Virus record (IMG/VR): IMGVR_UViG_3300020055_000036
Coordinates: 1-46,660 of that record
From: a virus
Strand: one strand, 5' to 3'
DNA: 46,660 bases
Position 1 is the first letter of the stretch; the number at the start of each line of letters is the position of its first letter. Position numbers and translations under genes: made by a program. Below are positions 7,635 to 13,467 of the stretch, in pieces. The notes beneath the pieces are model-generated. The model was not told the DNA's origin. It did no database searches and saw only the letters and a list, made by a program, of their open reading frames with translations.

Positions 7635-7743
7635 CTTTTCCCTTTCTGAAACGATGTTTAAAGAAAACTATCAAGTTTAGAAACGTATTGATGGTTACCA
7701 TAAGCAGCAACCACCAATGCGTCCATGACTCTAATAAGTCCAT
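7627..7743 (-). CDS. small single-span membrane peptide (38 aa)
   Basis: Short frame exactly filling the gap between the ThyA-like gene and the 167-residue gene. Its ATG overlaps the TAA of the first (TAATG) and its stop lies inside the start of the second. The product has one hydrophobic segment (WWLLLMVTINTFLNLIVFF) followed by a basic tail (KHRFRKGKDE), giving an N-out, C-in single-span prediction. One of several tiny membrane peptides in the leftward arm. Function unknown; possibly modulation of host membrane proteins. Confidence 0.62.
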   Translation of the reverse strand: MDLLESWTHWWLLLMVTINTFLNLIVFFKHRFRKGKDE

Positions 7744-8426
7744 TAAAGGTTTTTCTCACACCACTCTTTTACATGATGAAAATGTCGTGGATAAATGTGA
7801 AGGCTTTGAGCTTGCCAAAAGATGTCACCAACACTAAGGTCAAGGTCAGTGGCCAATCTTTCTAGAACTCTTACTTGCCAATACTTGTCATTAAGATAGC
7901 CAAAAACTGCGTCATTACTTCTCATTTGAACTACGCAATTAAGATAGTTATCATTGTCAATGTAATAAGTAACAGCGTTTGTACAGCAAAAGTCGTTGAT
8001 ACCATCTTTACGGTAATCAACATGCATAGACGGTCTTTGATAAATCATTGAAGCACGTCTACTATTTGGATTAGTTTTTAGTTCTCGTAATACATTATCG
8101 TATTGAGATCCGTTTTCTTTACTGTAAACCATCCAACCGTAGTTAGAGTTTATATCACCACGACTATTTGCCGCATGAGTTTTCCAAATTACAGGTACTT
8201 TGCCGTATAAATCTTGAAGACGGTTTACATTACACTCTTGCGTATCATACCAATCACATTCAGCTATTTGATATGCCACGTTAGGCTCGCCAAAAATAGA
8301 GTCTCTGTTCGCTATAAAAGAGGCTCCTATAATTTCAAGCATATTTTCTTTATGTCGTTCATGCTCATTGTGCATGTACATAATTGCAAAAGTTTTTCTA
8401 ACGTCTCCTACATTATTCGTAATCAT
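7743..8426 (-). CDS. ThyA-fold enzyme, predicted dCMP hydroxymethylase
   Basis: 227 residues of the thymidylate synthase / dCMP hydroxymethylase fold. Visible: paired Arg R123-R124 for phosphate binding; catalytic Cys in NDFCCTNAV (C148); the VVQMRSNDAVFG strand equivalent to QLYQRSxDxxLG; and SLHIYPRH equivalent to THLYSNH. At the position of E. coli ThyA Asn177, which selects the uracil ring, the protein has Asp (D180, in YLNDKYW). That substitution defines T4-type dCMP hydroxymethylases. The likely reaction is therefore dCMP plus methylene-THF to 5-hydroxymethyl-dCMP. A plain thymidylate synthase cannot be excluded. The ATG follows GAAGAGATTTATA. A predicted glycosyltransferase and an Nmad1-like gene lie immediately upstream, supporting a role in DNA base modification. 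Confidence 0.82.
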   Translation of the reverse strand: MITNNVGDVRKTFAIMYMHNEHERHKENMLEIIGASFIANRDSIFGEPNVAYQIAECDWYDTQECNVNRLQDLYGKVPVIWKTHAANSRGDINSNYGWMVYSKENGSQYDNVLRELKTNPNSRRASMIYQRPSMHVDYRKDGINDFCCTNAVTYYIDNDNYLNCVVQMRSNDAVFGYLNDKYWQVRVLERLATDLDLSVGDIFWQAQSLHIYPRHFHHVKEWCEKNL

Positions 8427-8604
8427 TATAAATCTCTTCCACTTCGTTGTAGGTAAATGTTACATCTTGTATCAAGTCTTCGATTGTAGCATAAGCAGAC
8501 CATAGATCTGCTTGTACTCCTTCATGATCGATGCGCTCAATAGAGTCAAGTCCCATCTTTAAATGTCTTATTAGCTTAAGTATAAAAGCTTTATCATCAT
8601 CCAT
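8413..8604 (-). CDS. hypothetical helical protein (63 aa)
   Basis: The start at 8604 (MDDDKAFILKLIRHL) overlaps the stop of the glycosyltransferase, fitting the coupled style of this operon. An in-frame ATG at 8631 would extend it into that gene. It is predicted all-helical and acidic, with regularly spaced hydrophobic residues (LKMGLDSIERI, AYATIEDLIQDVTF) and an acidic end (EVEEIYNDYE). No family recognised. It lies between the glycosyltransferase and ThyA-like genes and ends inside the latter's start region. Confidence 0.62.
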   Translation of the reverse strand: MDDDKAFILKLIRHLKMGLDSIERIDHEGVQADLWSAYATIEDLIQDVTFTYNEVEEIYNDYE

Positions 8605-9529
8605 TTTCTTGAAGTTCCTTTCTCTTTTCATTAGCTATCTTTTGTAGCTCTTTTGCGCGTGCTTTTGTTGGTGCGCCAAGCTCTGCTCTAAGACGGTCTT
8701 CCATTTCTAACAAGACGGTTTTCTCATGAGGCCATAGCTTGCCAAGACGGATAGTCAACGCCGCTTTCTTAGTGCCCTTTTCCCAGCCATCTTTCCAACG
8801 TAATGTAGCGCAGTCAGACCACACTTCAGCAAATCTTTCCATGCCTTTGTTGTGATTATCTGTAGTGCGAGTTGTAGCACAGCCACCTGCTGCTTGTGTC
8901 TTATTACCTGCACTAGCAAACTTATTCATGTTAAGTACAGGATATCCGGCCTTTACCATTTGACATTGAATATGAAAATCTTCAGGCAAAAACTCGTCTT
9001 CTTGCCATTGTTCTCCAATCCAGTCATAGTTATGTGGGTTTATTACGCTAAAATCAAACCAAGTATTAGTGTACACACGAGAATTAACACCACCAGGAAA
9101 ATCGCTAATCCCAGCCGGAGAGATTCTCTGTCCAAGTCCTCCAACTCTGAAGCCGACGTCACACGCGGTTTGAATATCTTTAAACAAAACATTCCAATCT
9201 TCCTCTTCCATGGCGGTAAATTTCAAAAAAGGCCATGACCCGTCCATGCCGTCATCTTTAGCCTTACAAAATGTTAAGTCATCATCCATTTGCCATTGAA
9301 TAAACTCCATACCGAGCTCTTTGGCTGCCCACTCACGTCGTTTAGCGATCCCTCGAACCTCGTCAGGACATGCCTTTACATTACAGATAGATCCATACCG
9401 TTCCATATGAGCATCGTACTCTTCGGGATAAACCAGCAGAGTCGTAATATTTTGTATAGTCTTTGGCATTTGAGACAGAGTAACTTGATTATCTACTCTG
9501 CCTCTTGTAAAAATTACTGGTGTTATCAT
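8597..9529 (-). CDS. GT-A-type glycosyltransferase, TAGT-like (predicted DNA-base glycosylation)
   Basis: 310 residues from the ATG at 9529, which has a perfect AGGAGG eight bases upstream; the longer frame to 9598 lacks this. The N-terminus (MITPVIFTRGRVDNQVTL) followed by Arg-rich GIAKRREWAAKELG and the metal-binding MDDDLTFCK triad looks like the TET-associated glycosyltransferase (TAGT) group of GT-A enzymes. A further acidic motif EDEFLPEDFHIQCQM and a His/Asn-rich stretch (TRTTDNHNKGMERF) resemble that family's C-terminal half. TAGT proteins are proposed to add sugars to hydroxymethylated bases in phage DNA. With the predicted dCMP hydroxymethylase downstream, it would glycosylate 5hmC. 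The family call is from memory of motif order and needs a profile search. Confidence 0.72.
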   Translation of the reverse strand: MITPVIFTRGRVDNQVTLSQMPKTIQNITTLLVYPEEYDAHMERYGSICNVKACPDEVRGIAKRREWAAKELGMEFIQWQMDDDLTFCKAKDDGMDGSWPFLKFTAMEEEDWNVLFKDIQTACDVGFRVGGLGQRISPAGISDFPGGVNSRVYTNTWFDFSVINPHNYDWIGEQWQEDEFLPEDFHIQCQMVKAGYPVLNMNKFASAGNKTQAAGGCATTRTTDNHNKGMERFAEVWSDCATLRWKDGWEKGTKKAALTIRLGKLWPHEKTVLLEMEDRLRAELGAPTKARAKELQKIANEKRKELQENG

Positions 9530-9636
9530 TAGTACAGTCCTCCTGGAATTAAATAGAAGTCTACTAGAACCATAAGAAGGCCAATTAGAATTCCCCATGC
9601 AGCTGTGTTAATTGCTTTTAAGACTTTAATGTACAT
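9529..9636 (-). CDS. small single-span membrane peptide (35 aa)
   Basis: The ATG follows AAAGGAATAAGTA and overlaps the TAA of the Nmad1-like gene; its own TAA overlaps the glycosyltransferase ATG (TAATG at both ends). The product is one amphipathic lead-in (MYIKVLKAINTAAW) and one hydrophobic span (GILIGLLMVLVDFYLI). The tight junctions and good ribosome-binding site make it likely to be translated. Function unknown. Confidence 0.65.
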   Translation of the reverse strand: MYIKVLKAINTAAWGILIGLLMVLVDFYLIPGGLY

Positions 9637-10082
9637 TACTTATTCCTTTCCATCCATACGATAGCTCTTGCTGCGTAGTTAATCAAGTCTCGTAAACAGT
9701 CGTCAGCAGTATCAAAGTTTACTGAACCTTTCTGTTCCATGACTGATCTAAACCGCAACACTTTAGTTGTTAGCATAGTATCAAAACTGCGCCAACCATG
9801 AGGATAATAGTCATCATCCTTTACTGAACCTCCTTGATAATCTACTCCCTTACTAGCCATAAGAGAGCCACACTCTTCAAGCACTTCAATTGCGCGCTCG
9901 TAATAGCTATCTTCATCATCAAGACGGTCAAGCTCATGAAACGTTTCCGTAAGAAAATCGCTGTCATCTTCATAAGCTGCTTCGAGTAAATCACTCAACG
10001 ATTCTGCTTTCTTAGCCATTTTATCGTCTTCCTCTCTCATTCTTCGTAACATATACGCATAGTATCTCTCATTATCAGTCAT
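9636..10082 (-). CDS. Nmad1-like (DUF1599) nucleotide-modification-associated protein
   Basis: The start at 10082 (MTDNERYYAYMLRRM) is chosen because it overlaps the end of the upstream gene; the frame extends further but out of context. 148 residues. The first half is acidic and helical. The second half (KGVDYQGGSVKDDDYYPHG, MLTTKVLRFRSVMEQKG, CLRDLINYAARAIVWM) has the layout of the DUF1599 family, renamed nucleotide modification associated domain 1. Its biochemical activity is unknown to me; in phages it often sits with nucleotide metabolism and DNA-modification genes. Here it is two genes upstream of a TAGT-like glycosyltransferase and close to a predicted dCMP hydroxymethylase, the expected neighbourhood. 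The family call is from recall. Confidence 0.62.
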   Translation of the reverse strand: MTDNERYYAYMLRRMREEDDKMAKKAESLSDLLEAAYEDDSDFLTETFHELDRLDDEDSYYERAIEVLEECGSLMASKGVDYQGGSVKDDDYYPHGWRSFDTMLTTKVLRFRSVMEQKGSVNFDTADDCLRDLINYAARAIVWMERNK

Positions 10083-10323
10083 TATCGTTATCACCGTAAG
10101 AGATCTCAATAGTAATAGTACGGAAGAAGCTATCAACAAAAGCGTCAATATCCTCTCCCGTCCAGTCTTTAGCATCTTCCGCTATTTCATCGGAAATACA
10201 GTCAAGTACTTGGTAATACTCAATATGGTCCTCAGTCATATCATACTTAGAAACTAATCGACCCGCTGCTCGAGCCATCCATACACTATACATACGATTA
10301 TTTAGCGGAAAATCTAAAACCAT
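10075..10323 (-). CDS. hypothetical acidic protein (82 aa)
   Basis: The ATG at 10323 follows AGGAGTAATATA. The product begins MVLDFPLNNRMYSVWMARAA and becomes acidic (ISDEIAEDAKDWTGEDIDAF, ending YGDNDND). It is helical by composition, with no Cys motif and no membrane span. Its end overlaps the Nmad1-like start by 8 nt. The acidic, compact character is common among early phage proteins that bind host factors, but nothing specific is recognised. Confidence 0.65.
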   Translation of the reverse strand: MVLDFPLNNRMYSVWMARAAGRLVSKYDMTEDHIEYYQVLDCISDEIAEDAKDWTGEDIDAFVDSFFRTITIEISYGDNDND

Positions 10324-10340
10324 TATATTACTCCTATTTA

Positions 10341-10646
10341 TTATGCTACATCATGTACATACACATCAAAATGAGTAGCATATTCATGACGTAGGCTTTG
10401 ATCAGCGTTATAATGAACCATACTACCATCAGCCTTACGACGTGGACCACGAGCCATTAACATAACACGCTTTTTAGCACCTAACCATGAATATCTATCT
10501 AACTTCTTATTGTATTCACGTACACTAAGTTTCAAACTCGCCAACTCAGGATCTGATTTATCTTTAACTGTAAAGCGATATGCTTCGCTACGATTGTATG
10601 TTCCTGTGTCTGACTTACGAAGTTTTGTGTTTTGATAATTTGCCAT
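10341..10646 (-). CDS. hypothetical basic protein (101 aa)
   Basis: Begins MANYQNTKLRKSDTGTYNRS behind an AAGGACAGTAAAG ribosome-binding site. The middle (LSVREYNKKLDRYSWLGAKK) and GPRRKADGSM are basic, and the end carries mixed strands (HEYATHFDVYVHDVA). No known domain is apparent. It is a separate cistron with 81 nt to the DUF3310 gene upstream; that gap holds only a weak hairpin. Confidence 0.65.
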   Translation of the reverse strand: MANYQNTKLRKSDTGTYNRSEAYRFTVKDKSDPELASLKLSVREYNKKLDRYSWLGAKKRVMLMARGPRRKADGSMVHYNADQSLRHEYATHFDVYVHDVA

Positions 10647-10727
10647 CTTTACTGTCCTTCCTTTGTAAATTAATTGGCGATAAATTTCTATCGTTATGAA
10701 GTCTTGCTAAAGTTTTCTTTGACTTAA

Positions 10728-10982
10728 TTATGGATACCTTGTCTCCTGCATCAATCTCTTTAGATACCATTCGCATTTCTCCAAGTCTTCTATGCCGCCT
10801 TTATAACGGAAACGCCACAGATATTTCAATGCGTTGCCATGAAGATAAAACTCGAAACCTTCATCTTGCTCAAGACAAGCAGCAATCGCATCAATACACT
10901 CAATACTACCTTGATTGTAATGAGCAGGACTATTTACCATATCTGGCTTATCTTCTTCCTCGTCTAATAGCTTATTAAACAT
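10728..10982 (-). CDS. DUF3310 family protein
   Basis: 84 residues from an ATG at 10982 preceded by GAGGAGGGTCTCG and overlapping the end of the upstream gene by 8 nt. The DUF3310 signature is clear: VNSPAHYNQGSIECIDAI near the start and GNALKYLWRFRYKGGIEDL at the end, followed by a helix EKCEWYLKRLM. DUF3310 proteins are widespread in tailed phages and are sometimes called nucleotide-kinase-like, but no activity is firmly established. The neighbourhood is nucleotide metabolism, consistent with such a role. Confidence 0.88.
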   Translation of the reverse strand: MFNKLLDEEEDKPDMVNSPAHYNQGSIECIDAIAACLEQDEGFEFYLHGNALKYLWRFRYKGGIEDLEKCEWYLKRLMQETRYP

Positions 10983-11394
10983 CGAGACCCTCCTCATTAA
11001 ACATCTCTCTTACTACTTCATCTGCTCGTTCCATGGAATGATCTACAAGCTCTTCCCGCATCTCTTCGGTCCAATCATAACTATGCTCTAACTGATCAAG
11101 CAAACTATCTCGTACTTCTTCTTGAACCTGCTCATAAGCTGCAGTCACAGCATCTCTAGCCTCACTTACAGCAGCATCAATACTATAACTAAAGTCGTTC
11201 CTTATACACTCTTCTACATTCAACATTGCAGACTCGATAACCATGTACTCATGATCTTGAATTGCTGAAGTCATACTATGTATACAGTCACGGTAAGCGT
11301 TAGCCGCTTCATGGTTATCCTCTTTGTTTGCTACTTCTATCCATCTCTCGATTTGACTAATAACAGGATTCATTACATTTCTTAGAACATTCAT
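10975..11394 (-). CDS. hypothetical acidic helical protein (139 aa)
   Basis: First gene downstream of the leftward promoter-like motif at 11474-11487. The ATG at 11394 is preceded by GAGAAAGGAATAGTAAC. The product is nearly all helix and strongly acidic (VNEP-poor, Glu/Asp-rich): IERWIEVANKEDNHEAANAY, then AVTAAYEQVQEEVRDSLLDQ and SMERADEVVREMFNEE. It has coiled-coil character without a membrane span. No family recognised. As the lead gene of the metabolic/replication operon it may be an early regulator or host-interaction protein. Confidence 0.68.
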   Translation of the reverse strand: MNVLRNVMNPVISQIERWIEVANKEDNHEAANAYRDCIHSMTSAIQDHEYMVIESAMLNVEECIRNDFSYSIDAAVSEARDAVTAAYEQVQEEVRDSLLDQLEHSYDWTEEMREELVDHSMERADEVVREMFNEEGLDV

Positions 11395-11473
11395 GTTACT
11401 ATTCCTTTCTCATGTTCTAGATACAGACTAGAGTATAACCCTAAGCCCAGGCCCAGCCTCTCGCTCCCTTCTT

Positions 11474-11487
11474 CTAATAGGGGACAC
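11474..11487 (-). promoter_or_regulatory. leftward phage promoter-like motif (L2)
   Basis: Reads GTGTCCCCTATTAG on the minus strand, followed by AAGAAGG. It is 80 nt upstream of the first gene of the metabolic/replication operon and in that gene's orientation. Almost identical motifs occur at 13921, 15718 and 33765 on the plus strand, each near a rightward gene start. The CCCTATW core followed by a purine-rich start resembles T7-family promoters (CACTATAGGGAGA). Confidence 0.6.
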
Positions 11488-11624
11488 GCCGTAAGCCGTT
11501 ATCTCGGGTGCATAGAGTACATGTAAATTGCCACTGGAATCACCCAATGGCCATGCCTATGGCCCACCCATCGGTTTCTTATAGCTTTTCACGTGCATGC
11601 AACGGTCGCCCTTCGGTGTTTATT

Positions 11625-11693
11625 TTAATAATTCCGAACTCCGTACACGATAACAGCACACATGATCACTGCAAGAATACCTATATACATCAT
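11625..11693 (-). CDS. putative 22-aa membrane peptide
   Basis: Starts at the ATG nine bases after AGGAG; in-frame ATGs at 11702 and 11690 are alternatives. The peptide is almost entirely hydrophobic (MMYIGILAVIMCAVIVYG) with a short VRNY end. It resembles the 24-codon peptide at 12986-13060 in size and MM start. Very short, so translation is uncertain. Confidence 0.4.
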   Translation of the reverse strand: MMYIGILAVIMCAVIVYGVRNY

Positions 11694-11731
11694 TACATAC
11701 ATCTCCTAAGATTACTAATAACTACACGAGT

Positions 11732-11751
11732 GGTGGCAGGCATCTGACACC
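11732..11751. repeat. covarying hairpin, copy 2
   Basis: 20-nt hairpin: outer 4-bp stem GGTG/CACC, one mismatched pair, inner 3-bp stem CAG/CTG and loop ATGC (minus-strand reading). Related copies at 12966-12985 (inner stem CGG/CCG) and 13348-13365 (outer GCG/CGC, inner CAC/GTG) keep the loop, spacing and mismatch while changing paired bases on both sides. This is evidence for a selected structure. Confidence 0.55.
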
Positions 11752-11891
11752 CATACTGCAAGACGGTACTACAGACCTAAACAGGCCGCCGACAAGGTTT
11801 CCCTCATCGACGACCTATTCCCCTCCCACTGGACGTGGTCAGGTTCTCCTTTCAGTTACCACCGCTTTACGACCGAGGCCGACTCTGCATC

Positions 11892-11928
11892 GTTAGGCCT
11901 GGATAATTCCAGTGCGGATTTGCCTAAC
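11892..11928. repeat. 7-bp inverted repeat with inner hairpin
   Basis: GTTAGGC at 11892-11898 pairs with GCCTAAC at 11922-11928, enclosing a second short stem (CTGG/CCAG around ATAATT). This bifurcated fold lies in the gene-poor interval downstream of ssb and has no U-run, so it is not a simple terminator. Confidence 0.42.
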
Positions 11929-12039
11929 CATGAAACGGACGAGATGTAAGAACAGACAATGTACGTCGCCATACCAAAGCCTTCTATCCTACGCTGCACA
12001 GTTTCAGCTGTACACTGACCCTCGTAAGCCAGCTTCGAA

Positions 12040-12071
12040 GAAAAATAAAGGCGCAGTTTTAGGTCATGCGC
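12040..12071 (-). terminator. candidate terminator after SSB
   Basis: On the minus strand GCGCA pairs with TGCGC across an 11-nt loop, followed by CTTTATTTTTCTTC. It lies 12 nt past the ssb stop. The stem is only 5 bp, and an alternative GGTC/GACC pairing overlaps it, so strength is uncertain. Confidence 0.45.
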
Positions 12072-12083
12072 AGGACCAAGATT

Positions 12084-12578
12084 TTAGAACGGCATTTCAC
12101 CATTCTCTGCAGGCTTTTCAACTGGCACAGCTGTAAAACCTACGCTTGGTGTGTACTCTTCAAGCTTAGTTACTTGAACAGCAGTCAGAGAAGTCGCGAT
12201 ACCTTTACGACCAGGCGCTTCATACGCATACTGCCACAAATTAACGTTGACAGTCGAGCCATTACCGATGTTTTCACCGGACATAGGCTGAAGTTGCGCA
12301 TCGACGATTTTCACTGGTGTATTTGGTGTACCATCGGCTTTTAGACCTTTACGTTTCAGTTGCACAGAAAATGTACCAGCGTCTGGTGAATCTTCTTTTG
12401 CTTCTTTGACGTTAAGACCATACTCTCTCATTTCATCAGCTTTTGCAGGATCTTTTGTTTGAATCTGCATTTCCCACTGCTTCGATTTGAATGAATTCAC
12501 AGGCGCATCATCACCTGAGATTTTACACCACTTAGCAGTTACGTTTTCGATGATTATTGAACGAGGATATTCTGACAT
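12084..12578 (-). CDS. single-stranded DNA-binding protein, T7 gp2.5-like
   Basis: 164 residues from the ATG at 12578, preceded by AAAGGAAGGTCTAAA; the upstream in-frame ATG lacks such a site. The product is a predicted OB-fold: strands around SIIIENVTAKWCKI, KQWEMQIQT, GTFSVQLKRKG and GSTVNVNLWQYAY, ending with a short acidic, Phe-terminated tail (KPAENGEMPF). That tail is the hallmark of gp2.5-type SSBs, where it contacts polymerase and primase-helicase. Length and layout fit T7 gp2.5 (232 residues) in shortened form. It coats single strands at the fork. Its gene is separated from the replication operon by the hairpin-rich interval, suggesting separate, probably strong expression. Confidence 0.8.
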   Translation of the reverse strand: MSEYPRSIIIENVTAKWCKISGDDAPVNSFKSKQWEMQIQTKDPAKADEMREYGLNVKEAKEDSPDAGTFSVQLKRKGLKADGTPNTPVKIVDAQLQPMSGENIGNGSTVNVNLWQYAYEAPGRKGIATSLTAVQVTKLEEYTPSVGFTAVPVEKPAENGEMPF

Positions 12579-12757
12579 TTTTAGACCTTCCTTTAGACAA
12601 GTTTGAGACAAAGATACATTGCGCTCTCACCGAGCTTCCACGTTTTTTCATTCAGTCACCATGTGTCCTATTTCTAGGCTAGACGCTTTTCCAATATGCT
12701 AGTCGTAGTTTGCAACACAGAGGGTACAGACTATTGTGTCTGAGTTTCAGAGATAAA

Positions 12758-12774
12758 CTGTAGCGGTTCTACAG
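12758..12774. repeat. perfect 6-bp hairpin in SSB leader
   Basis: CTGTAG pairs with CTACAG around a 5-nt loop. It has no U-run on either side, so it is not a typical terminator. It lies about 180 nt upstream of the ssb start within a series of weaker hairpins. Confidence 0.45.
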
Positions 12775-12965
12775 CACGCAATGTAAGTGAGCAGTTTTAA
12801 GCCTTACTCAGGGCATCAATGCAGTTCTAGAGTCATGCATTAGGACTTGAACCAAAACTGGTTACCTCCTATGATCGCCAAAAGGCTAAGACTGGCTGCA
12901 CATAGGCATACACGACCAGAATTTAATGAAGCAGAGCAATCGTATGAATTGATTGTTGCACAGAA

Positions 12966-12985
12966 GGTGACGGGCATCCGGCACC
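12966..12985. repeat. covarying hairpin, copy 1
   Basis: On the minus strand: GGTG, mismatch C, CGG, loop ATGC, CCG, mismatch T, CACC. It starts at the base right after the TAG of the 24-codon membrane-peptide gene and is followed by TTCTGTGCA, similar to the TTCTAGTACA that follows copy 3. Same architecture as the copies at 11732 and 13348, with compensating changes in the inner stem. Confidence 0.58.
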
Positions 12986-13060
12986 CTACCTGCGTTCTTG
13001 CAATACGATTAGCCCTATGATAACAAAGGCCAAGCAGACCCAGAAACTAACTGGCATCAT
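12986..13060 (-). CDS. small membrane peptide (24 aa)
   Basis: The ATG overlaps the TGA of the upstream 44-residue gene (ATGATG junction). The peptide is one hydrophobic span (SFWVCLAFVIIGLIVL) with a basic QERR end. Coupled start and clean composition argue that it is translated despite its size. Last of three tightly overlapping mini-genes; a covarying hairpin follows its stop directly. Confidence 0.52.
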   Translation of the reverse strand: MMPVSFWVCLAFVIIGLIVLQERR

Positions 13061-13191
13061 TTTAGACTCTGTTTAATCATGGAAGCATAGGCATAGAAAG
13101 CTACGCCTACGCAAGAGGTTATAGCTGCTACAACAAACGCCAAGAAGACGTATGTAGCGATGACAAGTGCAGGTTCTAGATTAAGATCCAT
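13057..13191 (-). CDS. small membrane protein (44 aa)
   Basis: The ATG follows GGAGGTCAACT, a strong ribosome-binding site inside the end of the upstream gene (11 nt overlap). It has a short acidic N-terminus (MDLNLEPA), one long hydrophobic segment (IATYVFLAFVVAAITSCVGV) and a short KQSLK tail. The predicted location is the inner membrane. Function unknown; small early phage membrane proteins may inhibit or remodel host envelope functions. Confidence 0.62.
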   Translation of the reverse strand: MDLNLEPALVIATYVFLAFVVAAITSCVGVAFYAYASMIKQSLK

Positions 13192-13309
13192 AGTTGACCT
13201 CCACATATGTATCAACATCAATACCGTTGGCAATGATGTGAAAGATTTCGTCTACACCCAGGGCGATGCCAAAGGCTTCAAACACGTAGTCAAAGATTGA
13301 TTCATGCAT
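13181..13309 (-). CDS. hypothetical acidic protein (42 aa)
   Basis: The ATG follows AAAGGAATCCAATC. The product begins MHESIFDYVFEAFGIALG, then DEIFHIIANGIDVDTYVEV: acidic, hydrophobic and amphipathic-helical, without a clear long membrane span. First gene of the three-gene mini-cluster. No family recognised. Confidence 0.58.
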   Translation of the reverse strand: MHESIFDYVFEAFGIALGVDEIFHIIANGIDVDTYVEVNYGS

Positions 13310-13347
13310 GATTGGATTCCTTTCTTAGCATGATGTATGTACTAGAA

Positions 13348-13365
13348 GCGACACGCATGTGGCGC
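13348..13365. repeat. covarying hairpin, copy 3
   Basis: On the minus strand: GCG, mismatch C, CAC, loop ATGC, GTG, mismatch T, CGC. Both stems differ from copies 1 and 2 yet remain paired. It lies about 40 nt upstream of the 42-residue gene and downstream of the UUCG terminator, so it would be in the untranslated part of that transcript. Confidence 0.52.
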
Positions 13366-13421
13366 CCAAGCCGGAGCAAACGCATGACGGAGGTACCTGC
13401 CCTACTTCGCTCAACGGCTTT

Positions 13422-13462
13422 GGAAAAAATGTAAGGCAGCCTGACCGAAGCCAGACCGCCTT
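13422..13462 (-). terminator. strong rho-independent terminator with UUCG loop
   Basis: On the minus strand a 13-bp stem with three G-T pairs (from AAGGC at one end to GCCTT at the other) is capped by a C(TTCG)G tetraloop and followed by ACATTTTTT. It starts six nt past the stop of the first leftward gene. Geometry is textbook for intrinsic termination, leaving that gene as its own short transcript or attenuating what follows. Confidence 0.82.
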
Positions 13463-13467
13463 TACTG

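Larger units (their letters stand above)
11395..12083 (-). other. gene-poor, hairpin-rich interval upstream of the metabolic operon
   Basis: About 690 nt with no convincing long gene. Contents: an ssb-proximal terminator-like hairpin, a 7-bp inverted repeat (11892-11928), one copy of a three-copy covarying hairpin (11732-11751), a 22-codon membrane-peptide frame (11625-11693), a perfect 6-bp hairpin GGCCAT-AGGC-ATGGCC (about 11548-11563), and the leftward promoter-like motif (11474-11487). Base composition is visibly more GC-rich than the coding flanks. It looks like untranslated RNA or regulatory DNA rather than decayed genes; no known RNA class was recognised. Confidence 0.5.
12579..12985 (-). 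other. gene-poor leader region upstream of SSB
   Basis: About 400 nt upstream of ssb with no convincing gene on either strand. It contains several small hairpins, including a perfect CTGTAG-loop-CTACAG at 12758-12774, a CTGA/TCAG stem just beside it, an AGAC/GTCT pair, a CAATC/GATTG pair near 12937-12955, and covarying hairpin copy 1 at its upstream edge. An AGGAGG near 12865 precedes only a ten-codon frame. It is probably a structured 5' leader or small RNA; no known class recognised. Confidence 0.45.

Noticed and set aside
11508-11747. 79-codon plus-strand frame in the gene-poor interval
   Set aside because: Its composition is unlike the phage proteins, it has no ribosome-binding site, and it is opposite to local transcription.
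12067-12083. Possible fourth copy of the covarying hairpin (GGTC/GACC with C-T mismatch)
   Set aside because: The inner part is a 6-nt palindrome without the ATGC loop, so it does not fit the family.
12663-12677. GTGTCCTATTTCTAG on the plus strand
   Set aside because: It has a shortened core and no rightward gene downstream for over 1 kb, so it is probably chance.
12843-12853. tRNA T-arm-like GGTTCAAGTCC on the minus strand
   Set aside because: The adjoining 5-bp T stem has a mismatch, and no matching acceptor, D or anticodon stems can be folded upstream.
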